A stretch of 55,000 nucleotides of DNA, taken from NCBI GenBank assembly GCA_016946835.1, contig JACVTC010000148.1:1-55000 (forward strand), in the 5' to 3' direction. The stretch is from Neocallimastix lanati (nom. inval.) (taxonomy: Eukaryota > Neocallimastigomycota > Neocallimastigomycetes > Neocallimastigales > Neocallimastigaceae). The notes beneath the pieces are model-generated. The model made no database searches. It saw only the letters and a list, made by a program, of their open reading frames with translations, and had not been told where the DNA came from. Position 1 is the first letter of the stretch; every line of letters starts with the position of its first letter. Below are positions 43,038-55,000 of this stretch, piece after piece. A program made the translations under genes and the position numbers.

Positions 43038-45032
43038 GATTATATAAAAGTTATAATTTATAATTATCTTTATTTATTAGTGGTACAATATTTTTATTTA
43101 TAATATATGTATATTATTTAATTTTATTTAAAGTGAAACTACTTAATCATTAAAAAAAAAAAAAAAAGGATCATTGATTTTATTAAAAATTATAAAATAA
43201 ATTGTGTTTTTATTAATATTTTTATATATATTATTTTGATTTAATTAATCATTTATTAAAATTCTTCAAGTCTATTTAATAAAAAAAATTTTAATTTCAC
43301 TATTTATATACAATTTTCGATTTTTTCAAATATATAAAATTTTGAATTATAAATAATTATTTATAATATAAAATTTTATATATTTGTTATATTTATTATT
43401 AGGTATTGTTCATTTATTTATTTATTTATCTATTATAATTATTATTATTATTTTATGAATCGCTTCTTCAAAAGATAATAAAAATAAAATGAATTTTATA
43501 TCATAGAATAAAGGATTTAAATTTAGTATTGCTTTTAATTATCTTAAAGATAAATTATTTTTATTATAATCTATTATTTATATGTTATTATGAATCCACA
43601 TATTAAATAAACAATGTTTTTATTTAGAAAATATGTAATAACTATTTACTTTAAAAAAATAATAATAACCAGCATAACAAAAGTTAAATAATTAATTATT
43701 AAATTTACAATAATAGAAAATATCATATTACGTAATAATTATTTAACTGAATAAAAAAACGAATATTTTAAAATACCGGGTTTTTTATTATTTTTTTAAA
43801 ACAAAAAATGATGTATTTATACTAAATATAATTTTTAAATGTTCTATTTTATATTAACATTTAACTCTTTTTTCCTGTAAAATATTGTTCATATAATTAA
43901 ATACATTTGTTCATAATATATATAAATTTTATTATAATGAATATATTATTGTAACTATTTTATATTAAATCATTGACCATAATTAACAATGCATTTAGAA
44001 TTATTATTTAGCATTAATACTCATATACAAATTATGAATATTTGATAAGTTTTTATGTACACCCTAGATTTTAATATTTTTTCTACCAATTATTAAATAA
44101 TCATAAAATACAAATATAACATCATTTTTCTTGAAGAATTGATGTTAGTACCATTTTAATAATATATATAAACTATATATTGATATAATAATAATAAATA
44201 ATAATTAATAAATAAATAAACAATTAAATAATAAAAGCAATCAATTAATCTATAAACTTTAATTTTTTTTATTTCTTTTAATTTTTACTATTTATGGAAT
44301 AATTAAAAATAAAAATTTTAAAATAACTTTATTTTTTTTTTAAAAAAAAAAATAAATTATAACATATATCAAAAATTAATTAATTTATTAATTTGTTCAT
44401 TTATCTAAATTTATTTACTATTTAATTAATTAATTATTTATCTCTTTAAATATTTAATTAATTATTTGTTTATCCATTATATTTATTGTTATTTATTTAG
44501 TTATTTATTATTTATTTATTTATTATTATTATTTTTTAATTTATTTATTAATTAAATTAATTATTATTTATTTATTTATTTCATTTATAAAATATTTGTA
44601 ATAAAAAAAGAAAAAAAAAAAAAAAACGAATATTATATTTATATTCTTAAAGCAAAAAAGCTATATTATACTAAAAATGGAAAAAAGTAAACATAATTAT
44701 CATTAATATTCTTATAATTCTGAAATTGTCTATTAATATTTTTATTATTTTAAATAATAGTAAATGGAGATGAAAGCAACATATAATACTAATAGCAATA
44801 ATATTGGGTTTTTTAATTCAAAATTTAAATTTTCTATAATTATTTAATAACATTAGAAAATGATGATGAATAGTAAATTTCTGAATTAACATATATGTTT
44901 TCTATTAACATAAAATATTGTAATAGACCTAAAAATTTATTATTTATAATATGAAATAAATTTTAGATGATAAAGTTTTATATTTTTTAATTATGCATTA
45001 AATAAATCTAGATATGAAAAAAAAAAAAAATA

Positions 45033-45083
<51 letters not shown>

Positions 45084-45723
45084 TTATTTATTTATTATAT
45101 ATTTTATATTTAAATCAGATTTTCACCTAAAATTCTTTATTGTCGTAAAATTTTGACAATCTAATAAATAAATAAATAAAATTCTTTTTAAAATTTACGT
45201 TTGTCTTAACTTGAATTTTTAAATATTTATTTTATAATATATGTTAAAATTATTTACAAAGTTAAATATTAATGACTAATAAATTTTTTAGATTAATAGT
45301 AAAATTTTTATTTTTTTTTTTATTTTTTTTTAATATAAAATATTATTATTAACATAAATTTTTAATCTTATATATAATGAAATAAAATAATAGCAATAAA
45401 GCTCGATGATTCTAATATAAAAAAAAAAAAAAATTAAACATTTATTATATCATATATACTTAATTTTTCCACCAAAATTTTTAATTTTCTATTAATTTCC
45501 ATAATTTAAATAAATAATAGTTTTTTGTTTTTTGTTTTTTGTTTTTTTTTTTTTTTTCTTTGTTGCTGTTGGAAATTTTAAATTAAATATTAATATTATG
45601 TTTAATAATTTATATTTTTAAGTAATATATGTTTTTAAATAATCATTAAATATTATTAAAAAAAATAATAATCCATTTAATAAATTTAATTAATATAATT
45701 AATATAAGTTCTAAATAGATTTT

Positions 45724-45766
<43 letters not shown>

Positions 45767-46747
45767 AATAAAAAGTATATATATTATTTGACTTTTTTTA
45801 TTTATTAAAAAATAGTAGAATCTGTTATAATATTATTGTAAAATAAAAATTTTCTAATTAACAAGTGTAAAAAAAAAAAAAAAAAAAAAAAGGTTTAATA
45901 AATTAATACTAAAATAAAAAGTTTTATTCGATTAAATTTTATATAATATATAATTTTTCATATAAATTTACTGATAAAGTTTTCATTGTATTTTTTTAGC
46001 ATAAAAAAAAAGGAAATAAAAAATAAAGCCTTTATTATAATTGTAAATATTAAATATATATATTTACATAATTCAAAATTTTTAAAAAATAAAAGTAAAT
46101 TAAACATTTTCTTTAGTAAACTGAGGTTATTAATGTAATTAAGTCAAAGATAAAAATAATATAAAAAAATATTAATGTAATAAAGTTAAAGATAAAAATA
46201 ATATTAATAATATTAATAATTAAAGAATATAAAAATAAAATAATATTATCAGCAATATTATTAATAATTTTTTTAAAAAATATATATATATATGTTTATA
46301 TATTATTAAATTTAATAAAATAGCTTAATACCTAAGGCATTACTAATTAGCAAATTAAATAATAAAAAAAAATATAATTATATTATGAATAAGTGTTTGG
46401 AAAAATTAAAAATTCAAAAAAAAAAATAAAAAAAAATAAAAGTTTTTAATAAAAATAATATAATAATGAAAGAAGTTTAAAAATTTTTTTATTATAATCA
46501 CATCTTATTTTATTTATAATTTTACATTATTTTTACTATATTTTTTTATTATCTATCTTTTTTTTATTTATAAAACCATAGAAATAAATCAATATATAAA
46601 AATTATTTAATGGAAAAGTTATTTTTTTTTTTATTTTTTTTTTATAAATTTTAAATATTAATATAGTAATAATTTAATAATTTGTATAAAACTGTAATAT
46701 TAAATTATTTATTTGTTTATTATCAAATACTATTAATAGTTTTATAT
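38143..46747. other. 8.6-kb AT-rich gene desert
   Basis: Upstream of the GATA gene. Both strands were read and no exon chain or RNA gene is recognisable. The contents are homopolymers, ATTT arrays (about 39812-39870), a 47/48-bp tandem duplication (40701-40795) and an imperfect tandem repeat near 46130-46210. It may include the long promoter of the GATA gene. Confidence 0.6.
40701..40795. repeat. Tandem duplication of a 47/48-bp unit
   Basis: Unit 1 (40701-40747) and unit 2 (40748-40795) are identical except for one extra A near the start of the second. Both contain CCATTTAATTAAATTTTAAC followed by CTTTCATTAGTCCAATAAG. Two copies this alike in rapidly drifting AT DNA suggest a recent event. 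Confidence 0.9.
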
Positions 46748-46869
46748 GGGAGAGTTGCATTTCACCAAGTGGCATATTGATATAAATAAATGAATAAATA
46801 AATAGATAAAAATTCAAAATATTTTTTTTTTTAAACTTGTTTTTATTATGTTTAATAATCAATTAAAGA

Positions 46870-47040
46870 TATTTTTTAATATTTTGTAAAGTAGTAATAA
46901 AATAATTATTTATAATATTTAATTATAAAAATATTTAATTATAAAGACATATTTTAATATTTTGTAAAAAATAATATTACAATAACAATATTTTAATATT
47001 TTGTAAAAAATAATATTACAATAGCAATATTTTAATTATA
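46870..47040. repeat. Subterminal tandem repeats of the MULE
   Basis: Three degenerate units share TTTTAATATTTTGTAA; the last two (about 46948-46987 and 46988-47030) are nearly identical, including AAAAAATAATATTACAATA. Subterminal repeats are often transposase-binding regions in DNA transposons, but a role here is inferred. Confidence 0.7.
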
Positions 47041-47297
47041 AAAATAAATTTTTAAAATAATAATATTTTATTATAAAAATATATTTTAATGTTCTTAAGC
47101 AAACCTAATCCAATAAAGATTAAAAATATTTTAATCATCATTGTATTTATTCATTTATTCATTTATTCTCTTTTTAAAATAATTTATACTATTAAAAAAT
47201 TATTATTATATGTCAGAATTCATTTGGTCAATTTTCTGTCATTTCTTAATAATTTATTATTAATCAATAATTTTAATATTTAAATCATTTAAACATT

Positions 47298-48703
47298 TCA
47301 ACCATAATTCAATGAAATCATTTCTAACGCTTTTATTTTTTTTTTTAAAAGAATTTCCATATTTTTGTAATATTTAATTAAAGCCTTGATTTCCTCAGTA
47401 CTTATTAATTTTTTTTGTTTGTTATTTTTTAAAATTCCAGCAATTATCCTTTCGTAATCAATGTAATATTTGGATTCTTTTTTTTGCAATTCCGATAATA
47501 ATTGAAAAAAAGTTGGTTTTTTTGAAAATAGTTTTTTTAAGTATTTATTAAACGATTCTGAAACATTATTTGTAAGATGCTCAATATTATCATAATAATT
47601 CCAATTTTCATTTCCTTAGCTAATTAAATAGGTAATTTTAAAATATTCTAAAAATTCTAAAAATTGAACATAATAATGTTCTTGGCACTCACTTTTTATT
47701 TTATTATAAATATCATATATATTTTTAGGATTAATAAAAGGAAAGTACGAAATATTTTTATGATAAATATATATAAATCTTTTATTCTTTCAACTTTATT
47801 ATCGTATAATTCGTTTTTTTTTTTTTTTGAATTTCTATCGCTCTTTTAAAAATCCATATACAATATTTAATATTTAATATTTACATTAATAAAAACTTTT
47901 TCTGCAGCATTAAACATGGCTTTTTCAAATTCGCAATGAAATGTTTTTGGCATAATTTCAATACTATTATATTTACTAGAATTTTTTTTTATTTCTTCAA
48001 ATAATATTTCATAAGTTGTTTGCTTTTTATTTTTTAATATAGACAAGGAAGTAGTGTAAAAACAATTTAATTATGTAACATAGGTTCTAGTTTTGAATAC
48101 TTGATAAATAAATATAGATGCAATATAAAATGTGCCATCCGCAAAAATATATTTTTAGAAAATAATTCTGATTGGAATGAGATTGAAAAGCAATTAAGTC
48201 ATTATTTTTAAATATTATAAAAATTTCATCCCTTTTTGCTTTATAATATTTTGATTCATTGGGAATTTCATCAAATGTTGTTATATCAGGAGGTAGCTGT
48301 TTTCTTTTATTTCTTGTTACTTGGAATTTAATTGAATTATATCCAGGACATATAAAACCCATACCTTGAGAAATTTTATTATAATTACGTTTTATATTTA
48401 CATTAAAAGGAATTGAATATTTGAAATTTCATCTTTAATTTTAATTTTTACAATTGATTAAGCTACTTCAAATTGATTTTCAAGATGATTATGTGAGTCA
48501 TCATATTCTAAGATTTGATTCTCATTGTTTAAAATAATAAAAGATGGACATTTATTTAATGTTTTATATTCAGTACATTTATATTTTTATTTTGAATTGT
48601 CTTTCCTTTTGGATGAAAGATTAAGCTTATATTTTCTGTTTAAAATAATTTGTTCTTTTCCTCTATTAGTTTTGCTTACTTCAATTTCTTGATTTTTCTC
48701 CAT
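47298..48703 (-). pseudogene. FLYWCH zinc-finger / MULE-domain transposase, inactivated
   Basis: Minus-strand reading recovers most of a transposase in order but with stops and frameshifts. An N-terminal FLYWCH-like finger begins at 48703 (NRKYKLNL, YKCTEYKTLNKC, DDSHNHLEN) and is broken by in-frame stops. It is followed by ITTFDEIPNESKYYKAKRDE and FKNNDLIAFQSHSNQ, then the MULE catalytic entry FADGTFYIAS (48129-48152), QTTYEILFEEIKKN and HCEFEKAMFNAAEKVF. The C-terminus ends LTNNVSESFNKYLKKLFSKK and LQKKESKYYIDYERIIAGIL, with a stop at 47298. In the second catalytic motif the usual Asp appears as Glu (HCEFE), probably another lesion. At least five disruptions are present, so it is not functional. 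Two sub-frames (48362-48087 and 47489-47298) are pieces of this one gene. Confidence 0.85.
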
Positions 48704-49363
48704 TTTTTTTTTTTTTTTTAATAAAAGTTTCTAATTAAATATTTTAATGTTTAATTTTAATAATATATATTTTTAATTATATATATTTTAAATGAAGATT
48801 AATTATGCAAATCTTATTTTTTAATTATTTTTTAATGCTTTAATATTTTAAATAATTCCTTTTTTTTTTTTTTTTTTTTAGTGTAATCGATAAATATAAA
48901 GTATTTATGAGATTATTGTATTTTTTAATATATTAAGTATAAAAATTTTTATATTATAATTTTATATTTATTTTTATATTTAATAACTATTATTATTTTC
49001 ATCGTTATTATTAAAATATTATTATTGATGTTTCTGTAATTATTGTTACAGTTTATATTATTTATTAATTATTTATTATATATTATTTATTATTAATTAC
49101 ATAAAATGCTATAAGAAAAACTTTTTTGTGTTTTTCTAAAGTAGTAAATTATTATTTTTATTAATTCATTTATATATATTTTTTTAAACAATAATGATTA
49201 TTATTAATAATTTTAATATTAATAAAAAAAAATTTTATTTTATTAATAATTTTAATATCAATAATATTTAATTTTATTTATTTATTTATTTATTTAATAA
49301 TTTTCAATTCAAAATTTTAATGCGCCACATGTTTTCAAAAAATTGGCGAAATGCCCCACTCTT

Positions 49364-51388
<2,025 letters not shown>

Positions 51389-51498
51389 TATGATGTAGAT
51401 CCATATGTTTTTATAAAATTATTTATGGTATTATGATATAGATATCTATACGTTATAATATAATTATTTATAATTAACATAGATACATCTACATCATA
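51389..51498. repeat. 110-bp loopless foldback (long inverted repeat)
   Basis: The two halves are imperfect inverse complements along their whole length and share one symmetry centre at 51443/51444. The outer arms are perfect (TATGATGTAGAT at 51389-51400; ATCTACATCATA at 51487-51498), and the centre is the perfect palindrome TATAGATATCTATA (51437-51450). The arms between them match with mismatches and small indels. This could be a foldback MITE or a transcribed hairpin. It has no coding content. Confidence 0.8.
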
Positions 51499-53155
51499 GA
51501 GTTTTTTCATTATTTTTATTAATAAATCATAGTTCTATATTATTATTATTTACATATCTAAAATTATTTAATATATATATTTATTATTTCTAAGAAAAAA
51601 AAATAAATTTGGCATATATATAATAATTTATTTAATAATGAAGTCCAATTATTAATTGTAAATGTAAAAATATTATTAAAAATAATATTTTTTTGTATAG
51701 TAAAACTTATTCATAATTTTAATTATATAAGGAAATATGATATTATTACTAGTATTAATTTTTATATATATATTATTTTTCTTAAACCAGAAAAAAAAAA
51801 TATATAACAAATGGACATGGTATGGACATTACAAGAAGATTTTAAAAAAAAATTTTTTTAAAATTTTCTTGTTTCACCAAATATATTAAAAATTTAATAA
51901 TAAAAGAAATATTTAAAAAAAAAAAAAAAAAAATTCATTTTACTGAATAAAATATATTTATTAATTGTTATTAATTAAATTTAATTTAAATGGATCAGTA
52001 ATTAAAATAAATTTATGTGTTTTTATAATAAAATTAATATCTATAAAAATATAAATATGTAAAAATAAAATAAATATAGAAATACAGTGTATAACCACAT
52101 GATATTCTAGACTAATTTTATATAAATATATTCATGTGAATATACCATGTGATAAATAAATTATAGTAATAAGTTTAACATAATTTGAAGAGCTTATCTA
52201 AATATTTTCAGTGAATTTTTGAATTTTAAGAATGATATTATTTTCTAATAATGTATTGAATAATATTTTATTTGTTTTAATGAGTTTAGATTTATAAAAA
52301 AATATTTTTATATATTTACATATATATTATTTTTTTCTATATTGTCTTTATTGCTATATCGAAGTATTTAAGTTCAAATATATTCATATTACTTTTAATT
52401 TGAATACACTTGAACTTGGAAAAATATGTTTAAAGAATTAGATTAATTGTAAATAATTTTGAATATAAATAATATTTAATATTTTTATATTTTTATCTTT
52501 ATATTTATCATGTATTATCAAGGAAATTATAATATATTCACTTTGATTTAAAAAATATTACATATAATTTATATTTTAAGATCTATTTAGATCCTAGATA
52601 TTTATTATTCATGCTTTAGTGAAATTTATTTATTTCATCATATTCATTTATATTTTCATGCTAATTTTTACTTTTTAATATTTTCATCTGGAATATTTAT
52701 TTTTTAGTGATTTAAAAAGCTATAGTTAGTAACAAATAAAAAAGAAAAATGTTTTCATAAACATAAATTAATGTACTATTTTTATAAAAATAAAAAATGT
52801 GTAGAAATGTAGAAATAGAATAGATTTAAAGTAACACGTGTATCCTTTTTTTTTGAAAATCGTTCCATATTTTTTATAAATCTATGTTTATACTTTAATG
52901 ATTTTCATGTGATAAATCATTTCTTAGATGTATCCATTTACGGTAAAATACTTTTTTTTTTTTACAAAAAAATTATAAAATTAAAAATAGTATATTAAAA
53001 ACAAAAACAAAAAAAAGTTAATTTACAAAACAATAGTTAATATAAAAATAAGAATATTTTTATTTTATTTTATTATTTTATTTCATTATTTCATTATTTT
53101 TCAGAAGTAATTAAAACCAAAGTTAAAATTAAAAAAAAAAAAAAAAAAAAAAATA

Positions 53156-53190
<35 letters not shown>

Positions 53191-53209
53191 TAATATAAAA
53201 AAATAAGAA

Positions 53210-53268
<59 letters not shown>

Positions 53269-53557
53269 GAAGTATAAATAAAAAAAAAAAAAAAAATTTG
53301 AACTCTATTAATTATTATAAATAATTGTTTTATAATAAATTTTTTAAGAATAAAAAAAAAATATTAATTATAGAGTAACACTTTAAATAACAAAAGGCAT
53401 AAATTTGTATATTTTTTAAAATTAAATTTGTATTATTTGTTATATATATATTTTTAATTTTAATATTATTATTAATAATTTAAATAATAATAAATTGAGG
53501 AAAATATTTTTTATATTATAATTTTAATAAAAATAATTTACAATAAAATTTTAACAA
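51499..53557. other. AT-rich intergenic DNA upstream of the arrestin-like gene
   Basis: Microsatellites near 53155-53265 (AAT and AAAT types). A smaller imperfect inverted repeat at about 52097-52153 (CACATGATATTC versus GAATATACCATGTG). No gene is seen. Confidence 0.55.
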
Positions 53558-54105
53558 ATGAAGCAATCGTCAGTTTCTTCTGTAAATTATAAGAAAAAGT
53601 TTCAAATTGTTTTAGATCCAGAGTCATACGCAACAGCAGAAAGATGTGGTTATAATAAAGCTATATTTGAAGGAGAGGAAATTAAAGGTAAAAATAGAAA
53701 TTCAATAAATAAAATATATTTAAATATAATAATTATTATTAAAATGGCTTATTACTTATTCCTTTTTAAAATTATAAATTATCAACAATAGTATTAATAT
53801 TAATATTTAATGCTAATTTAAATAGAATAAATTGATAAATAAAGATGTAATAATAATTATATAGTAATGATAATAGTAGTTAATAATATTATATAAATAT
53901 ATAACAGTGATGTTATCAACTAAAAATAATAATAATTGTTATAATTATGGTTATAATAAAAATAATAAAAATATTATTTTATATTTATAATAATGCAATT
54001 ATCAATAGAAAATTAATAAAATTATAATTATAATTGTTATTATTTATTATTGTTATTAACATTTTTATATATTAATGAGAGTCAATGAAAGTATAAGAAG
54101 ATAAA

Positions 54106-54138
<33 letters not shown>

Positions 54139-55000
54139 CAAGACAAAAACAAAAACAAAAACAAAAACAAAAACAAAATTTAAAATTAATTAAAAATTTA
54201 TCAATATTAAATAATATCGAAAATTAATATTTTATTAAAATATATATTCTTTTTAATACTAATAATAGGCCATGTTGAAATAGAATTGGTTAAACCAGAA
54301 ATGGTAAAATGTATTAGACTTCAGTTAATTGGTTTCATAACTAAAAGTAGTCGTATTGATTATCGTGATGTATTAAAATATGTTAATAATCCAGAAAACC
54401 CGGGTGGTGCTTTACAAAAAGCATTAAAACCAATGAAAGCGCTTTCTATTGACTCAAATCCAGTATCTTCAAGTAGTAATAGTAAAAAATCTTCTGATAA
54501 TGTTAATACTTCTAGTTCGAAATATGATAATATTTCAATATTAGTAGATTATGATGTAATTTTATGGGGAAAATTTAAAACAAGTAAATCTAATATAAAT
54601 AACAGTAATGATGAGTCTTCCTCCAAAAATAATACTTCATTTATGGGTGGGTTGAAAAGTGCTAATAAGTCTTTGAAAGATGATAATTTTGGAAGTCGTA
54701 AAGATTTGATTAATCATAAATTTGCTGCTTCTCGTCTCGGTAATGAACCTATGAAATTGCCATTTTCATTTAAATTATGTCATATCACTGATAATTCTTC
54801 TTTTTCTCTTCCAAGTTCATATAAAAATGGAAAATGCCAAATAGAATATTTTTTATATGCAACTATTTATAGGTAAAAACATAAATTATTTATAAATATA
54901 TAATATTATTTATATTAATCATAGAATATATATATATTATATTAATGTTAAATACATTTTTATATATTATATATTTATATTTACCATTTTTATTATTAAT
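53558..55000 (+). CDS. Arrestin-fold protein, 5' part (partial; runs off the window)
   Basis: Exon 1 is 53558-53687 and exon 2 is 54269-54872. A further donor (AG|GTAAAA) at 54873 starts an intron that reaches the window end. The 244 residues visible resemble the N-terminal arrestin domain: FQIVLDPESY, FEGEEIKGHVEIELVKPEMV (the G..V.G.V pattern), CIRLQLIGF, then after a Ser/Asn-rich insert (about residues 100-170) LPFSFKLCHI, LPSSYK and CQIEYFLYATIYR. These match alpha-arrestin strands ending F.F.L....LP.S....G.I.Y.L.A.I.R. Alpha-arrestins are adaptors for Rsp5/Nedd4-type ubiquitin ligases that control endocytosis of transporters. PY motifs, if present, would lie in the unseen C-terminal part. 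VPS26/VPS26C is a less likely alternative. Intron 1 is 581 bp and carries AAAAC repeats. Confidence 0.75.

Larger units (their letters stand above)
46748..49363 (-). mobile_element. MULE (Mutator-like) DNA transposon with TIRs and 9-bp target-site duplication
   Basis: The ends are imperfect 21-bp terminal inverted repeats. The left end is 46748-46768 and the right end is 49343-49363; read inward both contain GAG, then GCATTTC, then CCAA at identical spacing (15 of 21 positions match). GTTTTATAT flanks both sides (46739-46747 and 49364-49372), a 9-bp duplication as expected for MULEs. The 2,616-bp element encloses a broken minus-strand FLYWCH/MULE transposase (47298-48703). Subterminal DNA on the left holds tandem repeats of ATATTTTAATATTTTGTAAA (about 46870-47040). 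Confidence 0.85.

Noticed and set aside
48087-48362. Short minus-strand frame as an independent gene
   Set aside because: Its residues continue the MULE transposase in order with the flanking frames; it is a piece of the pseudogene.
52097-52153. Imperfect inverted repeat CACATGATATTC/GAATATACCATGTG
   Set aside because: Short, with mismatches and an AT-rich loop; much weaker than the foldback at 51389-51498 and could be chance.

Overview
This is an extremely AT-rich nuclear window from a eukaryote with short, intron-rich genes. Homopolymer runs and trinucleotide/tetranucleotide microsatellites are everywhere, and low-complexity Asn/Ser/Lys/Glu-rich proteins are common. A radial-spoke protein (RSPH14) implies motile flagella. 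The GATA factor carries a CX2CX18CX2C zinc finger of the type common in fungi, and the SH3 domain is fungal in style. Together with FLYWCH/MULE transposons and the base composition, this best fits a zoosporic fungus, most likely an anaerobic gut fungus (Neocallimastigomycota). The organism assignment is inference. Introns are GT-AG, mostly with GTAA or GTAT donors and short (A/T)AG acceptors.

Layout. 1-2.8 kb: AT desert with a (TAA)n array and a GC-richer, structured, poly(A)-ended island (1740-2150). 2784-5924 (+): RSPH14 in ten exons. 6978-8489 (-): unknown low-complexity protein with an 82-residue internal duplication. 8608-9781 (-): SH3 protein in two exons. 9.8-13.5 kb: intergenic, with a 190-bp (AAAT)n array, one copy of a dispersed SINE-like element and a decayed coding fossil. 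13515-15701 (-): type 1 methionine aminopeptidase in ten exons, divergent from 16486-18382 (+): the peroxisomal RING E3 ligase PEX10 in eight exons. 19201-22725 (-): large unknown Asn/Ser-rich protein in three exons. 22.8-26.8 kb: a decayed copia-like LTR element whose 3' LTR is split by a small poly(A)-tailed insertion with a target-site duplication, then a second, inverted copy of the SINE-like element. 26836-27969 (+): DIM1/TXNL4A, a U5 snRNP protein, whose first coding exon is only the ATG. 30826-38142 (-): a 2,438-residue single-exon GATA factor. 38.2-53.5 kb: a gene desert containing a complete but inactivated MULE transposon (46748-49363, with terminal inverted repeats and a 9-bp target duplication) and a perfectly centred 110-bp foldback hairpin (51389-51498). 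53558-end (+): 5' part of an arrestin-fold gene running off the window.

The host genes are unrelated housekeeping genes (pre-mRNA splicing, N-terminal Met removal, peroxisome import, flagellar radial spokes, transcription), not an operon or pathway cluster. Exon chains for RSPH14, MetAP1, PEX10 and DIM1 were assembled by hand and each closes in frame (463, 356, 366 and 142 residues). The least expected content is in the mobile and structured DNA: a two-member SINE-like family, a nested insertion, a bounded MULE and a loopless foldback.
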